DNA of 64,000 bases, from the NCBI RefSeq assembly GCF_003351745.1, contig NZ_CP031222.1, forward strand, positions 1,594,207-1,658,206. Direction: 5' to 3'. Source of the stretch: Aquirhabdus parva. Lineage in GTDB: Bacteria; Pseudomonadota; Gammaproteobacteria; Pseudomonadales; Moraxellaceae. Of the stretch, positions 12,092 to 21,632 are shown in pieces. The position numbers and the translations under genes are program-made. Position 1 is the stretch's first letter. Every line of letters starts with the position of its first letter. Under the pieces are notes generated by a model that worked only from the letters and a program-made list of their open reading frames with translations, did not search any database and was not told the DNA's origin.

Positions 12092-12122
12092 GAAAAAAGC
12101 CCTCAATTGAGGGCTTTTTTTG
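12092..12122 (+). terminator. Terminator of argJ
   Basis: 16-bp palindrome GCCCTCAATTGAGGGC at 12099-12114 with A-run and T-run on either side; it probably also stops the convergent phosphonate operon. Confidence 0.92.
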
Positions 12123-12150
12123 TATATTAAATTTATTTTATGTCATCTTT

Positions 12151-13044
12151 TTAGCTATTTATAACAATCATGACAAGTCCAAGCAATAAGAATATATTCG
12201 AAAACACTCCCCTTAGACTGATTTTTTCGTGTAAGAAAACAACGCCCAAAAACACACCGATCGGAATGCTGAGCTGCCTAAAGGCTACCGCGTAGCTGAC
12301 ATTTGTCACGAGCATATAGCTCAAAAGGACTAAAGCATAAGTGATAAACATCATCACACCTGCCAAAAAAGCAGTTTTGGCATGGATTTGATAAGTGTTT
12401 CTAAGTTTAATGCGCTGAATTTTGGAAAAGAAGATACAGGCAAGAAAAATCATCGTTGCCCATGCTTCACAGCTTGCATAAAACAACATCAGATGCCACT
12501 TTGGCTCGTGCGGATACCAACCTTGTAGTCTTTGTAGGGCATGGTAATCAATTAATGAATATGCGACTGTACCCAATGCTGCGATTACTGCATAGACTAT
12601 TGCGATCACTTGACTCGATTCCGAATGATGAATTCTGACGAGGCTCAGCATCGCAATAACCACGATCACCATACCGCAAATTGCAATAGAATCTGGTTCT
12701 CCGTTTAGAAATATGGCACTACCTAAGGGAACCAGTAATACAGGTAATGCACGAGCAAGCGGGTAACTTAGTCCAAATGCACCATGCTGATATGTTCCTG
12801 CTAATCCAATAAAATAGACACCTTGTGCAATTCCTGTCGCACAAACAAGTAGCCAAAAAAAAGATGGAAGCTCGATAAACCAACGGCCGAAATAAATCAA
12901 AAATGGCAGAGAAACCGTTGCTGTAGCAACAGTTGTCAGGGAGTAGAATGTAACCCCAGCTTGTCCAGCACGCTTACCAAAAAGATTCCAAGAAGCATGC
13001 GCTACTGCTGAAAGGGTGAGGAGCAATAGCGCTATTAATGACAT
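12151..13044 (-). CDS. EamA/DMT-superfamily transporter in the phosphonate operon
   Basis: 297 residues with ten hydrophobic helices and two EamA-type halves; the N-terminus MSLIALLLLTLSAVAHASWN is typical of the drug/metabolite transporter superfamily. Its start codon directly abuts the stop of phnX with no gap, so it is the last gene of the aminophosphonate operon. By position it may export or import a compound linked to aminophosphonate catabolism, for example alanine, phosphonoacetaldehyde or an amine. The substrate cannot be inferred from sequence. Confidence 0.8.
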   Translation of the reverse strand: MSLIALLLLTLSAVAHASWNLFGKRAGQAGVTFYSLTTVATATVSLPFLIYFGRWFIELPSFFWLLVCATGIAQGVYFIGLAGTYQHGAFGLSYPLARALPVLLVPLGSAIFLNGEPDSIAICGMVIVVIAMLSLVRIHHSESSQVIAIVYAVIAALGTVAYSLIDYHALQRLQGWYPHEPKWHLMLFYASCEAWATMIFLACIFFSKIQRIKLRNTYQIHAKTAFLAGVMMFITYALVLLSYMLVTNVSYAVAFRQLSIPIGVFLGVVFLHEKISLRGVFSNIFLLLGLVMIVINS

Positions 13045-13875
13045 TTATGGTTTCTCTCCAATCGCCAAACGACATTCAATATCATCTAATACGGGAATCA
13101 AATCAGCAATGCTATCGATAACGTAGTGGGCTCCGGAAGCTGCAAGCTTTTCATACGCTTTAGAGCGATATTGTTCTTGCTCTTCAGTGGGTAGGATTGA
13201 CCATGCCTCTAAACTCAAACCGACCTCATTACCACTAATCGCCACACCGACGGTCCAACATCCTGCATTTAGACCTTCTTCAATACCGACAGGTGTATCA
13301 TCCACTTTAACGACTGATGCAATATTCTGTACACCTAGTGCCATCAGATTTTTCCATAGCATATCTGGGTATGGGCGCCCCCTCTCAACATCGCTGGCAG
13401 TGACAGTTGCATCTGGGGTGAACCCTTGCTTACTGGCTTCTGGTAATAGCGCATCAAGCATAATCCGAGCGTACCCTGTATTACTGCCGATTTTATAGCC
13501 TCGTGTGCGAATTTCAGCAAAAGTTTCCAATGCGCCTGGTAATAACTGAGCACATCGGGGGATTGATTTTAATTGATAGGGAATGAAATCATGATAAAGA
13601 CGATCGATATCTGTTGTTGTAGATGCTTGGTCATAATGCTTTTGCCACTCAGCAGCTATGCGCGGCATCGCCAGCAAAGCCGCAACATGTTCACGCTTTT
13701 CCAGACCCATTGGTGCACGCGCTTCTTGCTCAGTAATCGGTACAGCGTTTTCTTCAAATAACGCCATAAATGCGAGAATTGGGGCACGTGATCCAAAATC
13801 TACAGTCGTGCCGGCCCAATCAAAAACAATCGCTTGCAGCGAACCAGTGTACTGGCGGTGATAACGATAAGACAT
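13045..13875 (-). CDS. phnX: Phosphonoacetaldehyde hydrolase (phosphonatase)
   Basis: Cleaves the C-P bond of phosphonoacetaldehyde to acetaldehyde and phosphate, the second step of 2-aminoethylphosphonate use after PhnW. HAD-fold protein of 276 residues. Asp19 in FDWAGT is the nucleophile and Lys60 in MGLEKREHV is the family's Schiff-base lysine, both characteristic of phosphonatases; the acid/metal motif VKVDDTPVGIEEG is also present. It sits between the PhnZ-like gene (40-bp gap) and the transporter (no gap). Confidence 0.95.
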   Translation of the reverse strand: MSYRYHRQYTGSLQAIVFDWAGTTVDFGSRAPILAFMALFEENAVPITEQEARAPMGLEKREHVAALLAMPRIAAEWQKHYDQASTTTDIDRLYHDFIPYQLKSIPRCAQLLPGALETFAEIRTRGYKIGSNTGYARIMLDALLPEASKQGFTPDATVTASDVERGRPYPDMLWKNLMALGVQNIASVVKVDDTPVGIEEGLNAGCWTVGVAISGNEVGLSLEAWSILPTEEQEQYRSKAYEKLAASGAHYVIDSIADLIPVLDDIECRLAIGEKP

Positions 13876-13915
13876 ATAAACCTCAAGTTTATTAAGCGGT
13901 TGATTGAATTTAAAT

Positions 13916-14506
13916 TCATTGATTCAGGATGATTTTCTTCAGAAGTAGTCGATAGCTCTGAAGATCAGAGGGTCTTGCATTGGTTTGCTTGGCATGATCA
14001 TCAAGCGAGCGTAATGCCATCGCATCTTTAAACCAACGTGAGTTCTCAAATGCCTTCACCTGCTCTGAATTCATTGGTCCACCTTGGAGAGATAAACTTA
14101 GGCGAGATGCATGACTTAAGTTTGCGTGGTAATTGGAATCTACTGTGCAGAGATAGCGCTTGACTGCGACATGGAGTGCAATGGGGACATATACTGATTC
14201 AGGGAAAACTTGGGCTAACCATGCCGAACCACGTTGTTCATGTTTAGTATCAATACCTTGTGTGGCCGCATCTTCCGGTTCATCTCCCAATAAGTGACCG
14301 ATATCATGGAGCAATGCGGCTGCAACCAAATGTTCGGAGTAGTCCCGATCCTTAGCGAGTTGGGCGCTTTGCAACATATGATCTAATTGGCTGACGCCCT
14401 CGCCATAGTGTGCAATTCCACGAGTTTGCATCAACAAGAAAAGCAGGTCGAGCCAAGCATCAATTAGCGCAGGCCTTGCAAACATTTGTTCAGATGTTGA
14501 GTTCAT
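13916..14506 (-). CDS. PhnZ-like HD-domain diiron oxygenase of phosphonate catabolism
   Basis: 196-residue HD-fold protein of the phosphonate-degradation HD oxygenase group. Read from the ATG at 14506, it has the metal-site pattern of PhnZ with matching spacing: Tyr34/Glu36, His43, His67-Asp68, His89, His112 and Asp169/170. PhnZ uses a mixed-valence Fe2 centre to cleave 1-hydroxy-2-aminoethylphosphonate to glycine and phosphate. The ATG overlaps the phnW stop by 4 bp (ATGA), indicating coupling; a longer form from 14539 is open but less likely. No PhnY-type hydroxylase gene lies nearby, so the source of its substrate is unclear. Confidence 0.85.
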   Translation of the reverse strand: MNSTSEQMFARPALIDAWLDLLFLLMQTRGIAHYGEGVSQLDHMLQSAQLAKDRDYSEHLVAAALLHDIGHLLGDEPEDAATQGIDTKHEQRGSAWLAQVFPESVYVPIALHVAVKRYLCTVDSNYHANLSHASRLSLSLQGGPMNSEQVKAFENSRWFKDAMALRSLDDHAKQTNARPSDLQSYRLLLKKIILNQ

Positions 14507-15642
14507 GCTGAAACAGGATCCATTTTGAATTCTAGGCATACTTTTTTCATTGCCACGAGCAAACGTTCTATGTCTGCGGCATAAACCTCACCAATATTAC
14601 CAATACGGAAACAATCCAGATCCGTCACTTTGCCAGGATAAATGACAAAACCATGAGTCTTGAGCTGTTCATAGAGATGACTAAATGAAAAATTTTCAAT
14701 CTCAGGATATCGAAACGTGGTGATGATCGGAGAGTGCCATGCTAGGTTTTCAACGACGAGTTTGAATCCTAAAGCCAGCATGCCATCAACAAGTAAGTGT
14801 TGATTTTCCTGATATCTAGTATGTCGAGCTGCAATACCACCTTCTTGCTCCAGTTCAAGCATCGCTTGATAAAAGGCATGTACCACGTGGGTTGGCGATG
14901 TGAAGCGCCACTTGCCATTCTGTTGTTCCATAGTTTGCCATTGATCAAAAAGGTCCAAACTGACTGAACGCGCAATGCCAGCACATTCTAGCAATGCAGT
15001 ACGTTTTGCAATGACGAAACCAAAACCCGGCACCCCTTGAATGCATTTATTGGCACTAGAGATCAAAAAATCGATATCCCAATTGGCAACATCAATTGGC
15101 AGACCCGCAAATGAGCTCATTGCATCTACGATCCAAATTTTTCCTGCGTCTTTAACGACACTGCCAATTTCTTGCACAGGATTCAGCATTCCAGTTGTTG
15201 TCTCACAATGGACACAAGCAACATGTGTAATGTCTGATTCTTGCAATAAGCGTTCGGCAACTAATTCAGGCGTTGGACGATCAAGTTCAGACACGCGAAG
15301 TACCGAGATGGCGATTTGCATGCGGGTTGCCATTTGCACCATGCGTTCGCCATATGCGCCATTGGCAATAATCAATAGACGACCAGAATGGGGCACAACT
15401 GAACCTAGGACTGATTCCACAGAAAAGCTGCCACTACCTTGCATCAATACTGCTGTGTAGTCAGTAATTTTGGATGTTGCTAATGCGACAAGTCTGGTAC
15501 GGATGTCTTGAATGAGGTTGTTATATTCAGCATCCCATGTGCACCAATCACGGCGCATGGCTGCTTTCACCGTTGCCGATGTTGATAACGGCCCTGGGGT
15601 AAGTAATAAATAAGGGTTTGTTGGTAAATCAAGAGTAGCCAT
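14503..15642 (-). CDS. phnW: 2-aminoethylphosphonate--pyruvate transaminase
   Basis: PLP enzyme converting 2-aminoethylphosphonate and pyruvate to phosphonoacetaldehyde and alanine, the first step of the phosphonatase route. The 379 residues start with [20 protein letters not shown], nearly diagnostic for PhnW. Lys199 in [15 protein letters not shown] is the PLP-binding lysine. It opens the phnW-phnZ-like-phnX-DMT transcription unit. A 26-nt near-perfect palindrome about 90-115 bp upstream is a probable site for the GntR regulator encoded 7 kb away. Confidence 0.96.
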   Translation of the reverse strand: MATLDLPTNPYLLLTPGPLSTSATVKAAMRRDWCTWDAEYNNLIQDIRTRLVALATSKITDYTAVLMQGSGSFSVESVLGSVVPHSGRLLIIANGAYGERMVQMATRMQIAISVLRVSELDRPTPELVAERLLQESDITHVACVHCETTTGMLNPVQEIGSVVKDAGKIWIVDAMSSFAGLPIDVANWDIDFLISSANKCIQGVPGFGFVIAKRTALLECAGIARSVSLDLFDQWQTMEQQNGKWRFTSPTHVVHAFYQAMLELEQEGGIAARHTRYQENQHLLVDGMLALGFKLVVENLAWHSPIITTFRYPEIENFSFSHLYEQLKTHGFVIYPGKVTDLDCFRIGNIGEVYAADIERLLVAMKKVCLEFKMDPVSA

Positions 15643-15732
15643 AGATCAAAACACCTTAGAAATAAGCACGCTGTGTAAATCGAATAAAAAATACTTTTAT
15701 TGGCATGATTGATTAACGTAATTTAGCACAAA

Positions 15733-15758
15733 TTCAATCTGGTATAAACCAGATTGAA
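15733..15758. promoter_or_regulatory. GntR-type operator upstream of phnW
   Basis: Half-sites TTCAATCTGGT and ACCAGATTGAA flank a central ATAA. The inner 20 nt are identical to the palindrome at 22736-22755. The form GGT-x4-ACC resembles known sites of HutC-type GntR regulators (such as the DasR/NagR dre sites), and a HutC/UTRA regulator is encoded in the same locus. Confidence 0.8.
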
Positions 15759-15814
15759 TGAAATAGAGTATTAAATATTTATGAAAATTTGCATAAAAAT
15801 TATTCAAATATCAT

Positions 15815-16978
15815 TTATAAAATACTGTTTTTAATGAAATTAATCATAAAACCAGGTCCTGTTGTCATGCCTTTTCCAGCAATCGTACTAATGATGTGTA
15901 TATTGGGGTCGGGTTCAGCTACGAATACCAGCTCTGTCGGATGTGTCAGATAATAGCCATTCCAGCGTTCTTGGATTGCTGGTAGTTTTATGCCTAATTG
16001 ATCATGACAGTAGTCCAAAATGAATCTATTCAGTGTTTCTCGTTGATGGAATTGTGGAGGCTCATCTAACGAATGGTATTCATGGCTATCGCCAATGATT
16101 AAGCCGCCATCAGCAGTCTGCTTAATTAGAATATGAATGCCATAGGCATCCACGATTTCTGGTACTTGTGCCTTTGTTAGCGTGTTGAAACTAGGACAAA
16201 TTTCAAATGCTGGATAACGGCGTATCGATAAGCCTGAATATAAAGAGGCATTTAATGATTGATGAAAGGGTAATGTCTTAGCCATTTGCAGCGTACATCG
16301 CTTCAAGCCTGCCTGCTTGAGCACATCCGGGTAAAGAATGTCGGTGACGTCACCATGGGTGATCAACATTTTTTTTGCAGAGAAATATTGCCCGTCTGCG
16401 AGTTTCAGCGAAACATGATTCTCAGCACTTTTTACTTGAGTGACACAGGATTGAGTTAAAACACGGATGTTGTGATGTGCACGTGCGACATTAAGAAGTG
16501 AATGACCGATCTGGCCTGGTTCAACTGAATAATCTTCAGACAGCAATAACCCACCTTTTAACCGATCTGCATCGAGATATTGATAATCTTCTGCAAGATG
16601 CTCATTGCTGAGTAATTGACTTGGAATCGCATGGTCTGGCGAGATATTCGCAAATTCTTGTAGGACTTGCCATTCTTCATCGGTATTGGCGAGGTATAAA
16701 CCGTCGCGTTGCTGAAATGAAATATTGGTTTCAGCTTGAATCTCTTGATAAAACTTTCGCGATTCGAGAGCATATTGGCGCCAGATGCCACTGGGATGGG
16801 TGAGTGTGGACGTACCAATCATCCCAAAGTTACGCCTAGTCGCACCCACAGGCGAAACATTTCTTTCAAAGATGATGACACGTAAACCAGCATTTGCAGC
16901 TTGAATTGCTGCAGATAAACCTAAAATCCCAGCACCGACAATCAATAAATCGGCTAATCGTTCAGAAGGTGAACTCAT
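15815..16978 (-). CDS. FAD-dependent amine oxidase of phosphonate gene clusters
   Basis: 387 residues of the DAO-type FAD oxidoreductase fold, with the Rossmann loop GAGILG (residues 15-20) at the N-terminus and a substrate domain with the C-terminal AGKGMTTGPGF flavin-binding segment. It resembles the flavoenzymes that recur in phosphonate clusters, proposed or shown to oxidise aminophosphonates such as N-methylated or hydroxylated forms of 2-aminoethylphosphonate. The start at 16978 is preferred because the longer frame, beginning at 17032, would lie inside the upstream terminator hairpin. Substrate is inferred from context only. Confidence 0.8.
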   Translation of the reverse strand: MSSPSERLADLLIVGAGILGLSAAIQAANAGLRVIIFERNVSPVGATRRNFGMIGTSTLTHPSGIWRQYALESRKFYQEIQAETNISFQQRDGLYLANTDEEWQVLQEFANISPDHAIPSQLLSNEHLAEDYQYLDADRLKGGLLLSEDYSVEPGQIGHSLLNVARAHHNIRVLTQSCVTQVKSAENHVSLKLADGQYFSAKKMLITHGDVTDILYPDVLKQAGLKRCTLQMAKTLPFHQSLNASLYSGLSIRRYPAFEICPSFNTLTKAQVPEIVDAYGIHILIKQTADGGLIIGDSHEYHSLDEPPQFHQRETLNRFILDYCHDQLGIKLPAIQERWNGYYLTHPTELVFVAEPDPNIHIISTIAGKGMTTGPGFMINFIKNSIL

Positions 16979-16999
16979 TGCAAAAATACTCAAATATGA

Positions 17000-17040
17000 T
17001 AAAAAATGCTGGGCAAATAGACATGTAATCATTTGCCCAG
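17000..17040 (-). terminator. Terminator between porin gene and FAD oxidase gene
   Basis: Ten-bp perfect stem CTGGGCAAAT (17009-17018) and ATTTGCCCAG (17031-17040), followed on the minus strand by CATTTTTTA. It stops or attenuates transcription coming from the porin gene. Confidence 0.8.
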
Positions 17041-17065
17041 TGAAGGGGCTTACAAAGAGGATCTC

Positions 17066-18289
17066 TTAGAAGTTGTATTGCAGACGGAAGGCCGCAGATT
17101 TACCAGTTTCATCCATTCCTGGTTTTGCGATGTTGTCAGTAGTAATGTCCTGAATGTTAAACATCGCTTTGACGTTTTTATTGGCGTACCAATTGATCCC
17201 CAATAGGTATATATTGGCCTCTTTGCTGATCCCTTGATCACCAGTGACATGCTGATAACGTGCAACAAGTTCCCATGCACCATATGAGTTAACAGGGCTG
17301 ATATTGGTAAACTTACCTGCTTTAGCCTTATAGCCACGGGACTCACCCGTGAGGGTGTATGTGCCCATGACATAGTATGACGATACTTTGGCATCAACAG
17401 TTTTAGCATCAGCACTGCCTAAGTTTCGACGCAGGTACTCGCTTTGAATAGAGAAAGGACCATTCATGTAAGCCGCTTCAAGTACGCCGGAACGATCTGA
17501 ATCAAAGTTACCGGTGGCAAAAACCACACCATCAGATTTTTTGGCACCCAGTGTACTTTTTGCACTCAGACTACTGGTATTGATGTTGGCATCGTCGAGT
17601 GAAACGCCTAAATGTAATACTTCAGTTTTTTCTGCGATAGGCGCATAAGTGAAGCGGCCATCATAGCCATAGCGCGAGTTCTTGGATGGACTGGTATTAC
17701 CGTTATCATAGATAGAAACACCCCAACTCATGTTTTTGTTGCCATTACTGAGTTCAAACTGTTGGCTAGACTCGGTATCACCGGCATTGGTCAGATCCCA
17801 GATTGCCGCACGTTCAATTGTAGAAATTGCCCCTGAACTAGTTGACTGCTCTAAGCCAAATGGGCGTACAGCACGACCCAAAGTAATATCGGCTAGATTC
17901 CATCCTGTATATTTCAAGTAGAAGGTATCCCACTCAAAATGCGCACCGTCACCTTGATCGCCAGTACCATTCATGACTGCTTCAAAGTACCAGTCCTTAT
18001 ACGCTGTTCCGGTCACACCAAAATAGCCTCGGCGGATGTATGTATCTGTACGTGATTTATTTTGAGTTGCATTATTGAGTACGCCATTTGAATAAGACGT
18101 ATCTAAATTGAGGCGCCCCGTTACATCAAAGCTGAATTGACCATCTGCAGTTCTGGCTCCAAATCCACCATCTGTTTTAAGGATGATGTCTGGACCTTCG
18201 GTTGATACTACCCCCGCAGTAGCCGTAGAAACTGTCATCCCCAGACAGATCGATATTGCTAGCACGTTTAAATTAAAAAGTTTTTCCAC
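17066..18289 (-). CDS. OprO/OprP-type (phosphate-selective) porin
   Basis: 407-residue outer membrane barrel of the Porin_O_P family. Residues 1-25 are a signal peptide ending in ATA. The mature part opens with a DGGFGARTADGQFSFDVTGR-like first strand and ends with LQYNF, an aromatic C-terminus as needed for barrel assembly. OprO/OprP members pass phosphate or polyphosphate, so one embedded between the phosphonate importer and catabolic genes is likely to admit phosphonates or phosphate. A 210-bp gap separates it from the permease gene, so it may have its own promoter. Confidence 0.85.
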   Translation of the reverse strand: MEKLFNLNVLAISICLGMTVSTATAGVVSTEGPDIILKTDGGFGARTADGQFSFDVTGRLNLDTSYSNGVLNNATQNKSRTDTYIRRGYFGVTGTAYKDWYFEAVMNGTGDQGDGAHFEWDTFYLKYTGWNLADITLGRAVRPFGLEQSTSSGAISTIERAAIWDLTNAGDTESSQQFELSNGNKNMSWGVSIYDNGNTSPSKNSRYGYDGRFTYAPIAEKTEVLHLGVSLDDANINTSSLSAKSTLGAKKSDGVVFATGNFDSDRSGVLEAAYMNGPFSIQSEYLRRNLGSADAKTVDAKVSSYYVMGTYTLTGESRGYKAKAGKFTNISPVNSYGAWELVARYQHVTGDQGISKEANIYLLGINWYANKNVKAMFNIQDITTDNIAKPGMDETGKSAAFRLQYNF

Positions 18290-18499
18290 AACATTCCCCT
18301 AAATTTTTGAATAAAAAAACATGGATCACTAAAAAACAAAAACAAATACAACATCTACAACACTGGATGCCCAAAACTTTCTTTTAGGCGTAAAAAACCA
18401 CTTCTTTCGATGACTCGAAAAAATTGAATAAAACGAGGGTCTGGAAACTTAAATGACGCTAGATGTATGAAGCATCTTCATTAGAAACTGTTTAAAAAC

Positions 18500-20209
18500 T
18501 TATCCATCCTCTTGACGCCAACGTTGGGTGCGTTTTAAGAGTTGACTCGTGATGAGCCAATGTAGAACTTTAACAACCAAAGATGTTGCTAGAATCAGCA
18601 CACCCATTGCAGCAGCAGGCGCGGTATCACCGGCATCATCCATATTTAAAATAGCAACTGAGGCGAGAGTAGTATCGGGAGAGTATAAAAATATTGCAGC
18701 CGAAACAGTGGTCATGGCATTAACGAAGAAATAAACCGAAATATCCAGAATCGCAGGTAAACATACCGGTAAATAGACTCGCCAGAATGTGGTCGGGACG
18801 GAGACACCTAATGAAATTGCGGCACTATCCAACTGAATAGGCAACTGCTTTAGTGCTGTTAGCGCCGTCAAATGGGGAACCGTGTAATAATGAACAATGG
18901 TTGATAAAACTAATATAGTCAGAGTGCCATATAAGAAATTAAGCGGATTATTCGGATGATTAAAGAAGAAGATATAAGCAATACCTAATACTAATCCAGG
19001 AATTGCCATCGGCAATAATGCTAATCCTTGGAGCAAATTCTTCAGTAATACGAGCCCTTTTAATCGCTGACTACTAAACGCCGCGATAAAGACAAAGACT
19101 GTACCAATGATTGTCACTAAACAGGCGAGTTTGAGTGAGTTGAAATAGGACTTCCAACCACCACCATCAACAAACTCAAAATGGTAATGCATGAGGCCCA
19201 TGCTCAAATCATAGGGCCAGTACTTGGCAAATGATGCAAATACTGCCGTACCTACGATCGCTAGTAGACATAGAGCTACACCAGAGCAAAAAACCAATAG
19301 GACTACTGTTTGCCACGGGTCTTTCTTAGCTTGATACGGACGTGCTTCTTGCTGTTGAAGACGTTCTTGGGATTGCTTTTGAACACGATCAATGACAAAA
19401 GCGAGCAGTGCAGGCACCAGCAGCATCAAGGATACGACGGCCCCCATACTAAAATTCTGCTGGCCAATAATCTGTTTGTACACATCCAAAGCCATCATGT
19501 TGTACGAACCACCAATGACTTTAGGAATACCGAAATCAGTCAAAACATAGGTAAATGCCACCATTGTTGCGCTGAGGAGTCCATAGCGAATGGCCGGAAA
19601 CATGACTTTGATATGCGTTCGAATCGCTCCTGCACCCAAACTACGGCTGGCTTCAAATAAACGAGCATCTAGGCCGCGGAATGCTGGAACCATAATCATA
19701 AGTACGGATGGAAACAACCAGAAACAGTAGCCCATCAGAATTCCGATGGGACCATAAATCTCTGCAGTCCCAAGCCAAGATTTAAGCATGCCTTGGTGAC
19801 CAAAGAGATAAACCAATGCTATTGCAGGTAATAACGATGGGGCAAGAATGGGTAAGAGTGCAATAAGCCGAAAGAAACCCTTAAAAGGAATACGACTAGT
19901 TGTAATTGCATAAGCGTAGATAGTTGCGATGATCAAGGTGATCATCGTTGCAGTCAATGCAATGACTAATGAATGAACAATCGAACTGGTCAATGCAGGA
20001 TTAGAAAAATAAAGCGTAAAATTATTGAGTCCGACATACTCGTCATTTCTATCAAATAATGCTTTGAAAAAAAGCATAATTAATGGGAAAAGAACCAGTA
20101 TGGTCAAGATCAGACATTGGCTCATCAATACCGCAGATGGTAATGACAGAGTAAATTTTCGTCTTTGCTTCAGCGTTTGATCGTTGGGTGACAAAGCAGG
20201 ATTTAGCAT
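18500..20209 (-). CDS. ABC transporter permease, fused double-domain, 2-aminoethylphosphonate type
   Basis: 569 residues forming two successive binding-protein-dependent permease domains, about six membrane helices each, joined by a linker around residues 275-300 that is rich in Gln, Arg and Lys. The first domain carries the EAA loop near EASRSLGAGAIRTHIKVMFP, the second near DSAAISLGVSVPTTFWRVYLP. Fused permeases of this size are typical of the putative 2-aminoethylphosphonate importers of proteobacteria. Its start overlaps the ATPase gene by 7 bp. It works with the ATPase and the periplasmic protein encoded upstream. Confidence 0.88.
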   Translation of the reverse strand: MLNPALSPNDQTLKQRRKFTLSLPSAVLMSQCLILTILVLFPLIMLFFKALFDRNDEYVGLNNFTLYFSNPALTSSIVHSLVIALTATMITLIIATIYAYAITTSRIPFKGFFRLIALLPILAPSLLPAIALVYLFGHQGMLKSWLGTAEIYGPIGILMGYCFWLFPSVLMIMVPAFRGLDARLFEASRSLGAGAIRTHIKVMFPAIRYGLLSATMVAFTYVLTDFGIPKVIGGSYNMMALDVYKQIIGQQNFSMGAVVSLMLLVPALLAFVIDRVQKQSQERLQQQEARPYQAKKDPWQTVVLLVFCSGVALCLLAIVGTAVFASFAKYWPYDLSMGLMHYHFEFVDGGGWKSYFNSLKLACLVTIIGTVFVFIAAFSSQRLKGLVLLKNLLQGLALLPMAIPGLVLGIAYIFFFNHPNNPLNFLYGTLTILVLSTIVHYYTVPHLTALTALKQLPIQLDSAAISLGVSVPTTFWRVYLPVCLPAILDISVYFFVNAMTTVSAAIFLYSPDTTLASVAILNMDDAGDTAPAAAMGVLILATSLVVKVLHWLITSQLLKRTQRWRQEDG

Positions 20210-21468
20210 AATGTTTTTCCTGCCTGATCAAAGACGTGGAGTTGGGTTTCATCAAGTGAAATGTGCACGAGATCGGAGAGACGACCGGCATGATGATGCG
20301 TTGTGTCTATCTGTATTAAATACTCCGTTGGCCTTGTGCCACCAGTTTGTTGACCCCGAATTGCCACCGTTAAACGTGTTTGGGCGCCTAAGAATTCTTT
20401 TGCAGTCAAATGTACCGATAAAATGATTGTTTGTTGTTCAACTGCGTTTGAATGAACCAGTGATGCGGCTTCAGGACGGAAGCCAATTTCGACTTCAGTA
20501 TTGACAGGAAGATCAACCGACTGACGAAGTGATAGACGTAAGTGCCCTGCAACCAATAATTCCGTCCCAGATAATACTTTGGCGGGTAAAAAATTCATTT
20601 GCCCAATAAAATTTGCAACAAAGCGAGTTTTAGGATGATGATAAATATCTTCTGGTGTACCAACCTGTTCAATAACACCATGGTTCATCACCACAATGCG
20701 ATCAGCCATCGTTAATGCTTCCTCTTGATCGTGTGTAACCAGAATCGTTGGCATGTGTAAACGTTGTTGTAATGAGCGAATTTCCTGACGCAAATGCAGT
20801 CGAACTCGTGCATCAAGTGCGGATAAAGGTTCATCCAGTAAGAGAATATCTGGCTCGGGTGCTATGGCACGAGCCAGGGCGACGCGTTGTTGTTGGCCAC
20901 CAGACAACTGGAGTGGGTACTTTTGTTCCGATCCCGTTAGTCCGACTAAAGCGAGTAGTTCAGCCACACGGGATTGGCGCAACGACTTACTCCAACGCTT
21001 ACCGATAAGTCCATAGGCGATATTTTCGGCTATGCTCAAATTAGGAAATAGCGCGTAATTCTGAAAGACTATTCCACAGCGCCGCTTTTCGGTTTTGAGG
21101 TAACTGATATCCTCACCATTTTTAAAGATTTGCCCCTGATCGATCTGATCAAGACCTGCTATCAGGCGGAGTAAGGTTGTTTTACCGCAACCCGAAGGAC
21201 CCAGGAAGCAGAGCAGCTCACCTTTGCGAAGCTCTAAATCAATATGATTCAGCGCAGTAAAGTGTTTAAATCGCTTTTGTACACCACGGATTTCTAATGC
21301 AGCTTGATGGCGTTGTAGATTTGAGGGTATGGCATTGTGGTGAGAGACTAATGTGCTCAAATCAGGCATAGGGTGATCAAATAACCTGGCATGAATCTCT
21401 GTGGATTGGATCTCGGGCTGTGTTTGTTCCGGCTCACCCGTTGAGTTTTTTTTCATTGTGTCCACCAT
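20203..21468 (-). CDS. ABC transporter ATP-binding protein, 2-aminoethylphosphonate type
   Basis: 421-residue ATPase that drives the importer. Walker [10 protein letters not shown] (about 90-98), signature LSGGQQQR (about 188-195) and Walker B ILLLDE (about 208-213) are intact, and a TOBE-like regulatory domain fills the last 120 residues. It has an unusual 55-60 residue hydrophilic N-terminal extension before the ABC domain. The start at 21468 is preferred over the GTG at 21477 because AAGGGTGG precedes it. It overlaps the permease start, indicating one operon. Confidence 0.88.
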   Translation of the reverse strand: MVDTMKKNSTGEPEQTQPEIQSTEIHARLFDHPMPDLSTLVSHHNAIPSNLQRHQAALEIRGVQKRFKHFTALNHIDLELRKGELLCFLGPSGCGKTTLLRLIAGLDQIDQGQIFKNGEDISYLKTEKRRCGIVFQNYALFPNLSIAENIAYGLIGKRWSKSLRQSRVAELLALVGLTGSEQKYPLQLSGGQQQRVALARAIAPEPDILLLDEPLSALDARVRLHLRQEIRSLQQRLHMPTILVTHDQEEALTMADRIVVMNHGVIEQVGTPEDIYHHPKTRFVANFIGQMNFLPAKVLSGTELLVAGHLRLSLRQSVDLPVNTEVEIGFRPEAASLVHSNAVEQQTIILSVHLTAKEFLGAQTRLTVAIRGQQTGGTRPTEYLIQIDTTHHHAGRLSDLVHISLDETQLHVFDQAGKTLC

Positions 21469-21632
21469 ATTATCCACCCTTCGACCTTATGGTCTTACAA
21501 ATAATGAGCCAACTATCTTCTAAAAAAGATTTAAAAAGAACACAGCTGAAAAAATGGACATACTCAACTGTGCTTTGAGTTTAAATATTCTCATTAAAAC
21601 AACTAATGAGCTGGAGCATTCGCTATAAACGA

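Noticed and set aside
15733-15758. Terminator between the FAD gene and phnW
   Set aside because: No T-run on either strand, and the exact copy upstream of the importer operon points to an operator.
16979-17032. Longer FAD oxidase starting at 17032
   Set aside because: The extra codons overlap a clear terminator hairpin of the porin gene, and the standard FAD-binding start fits 16978.
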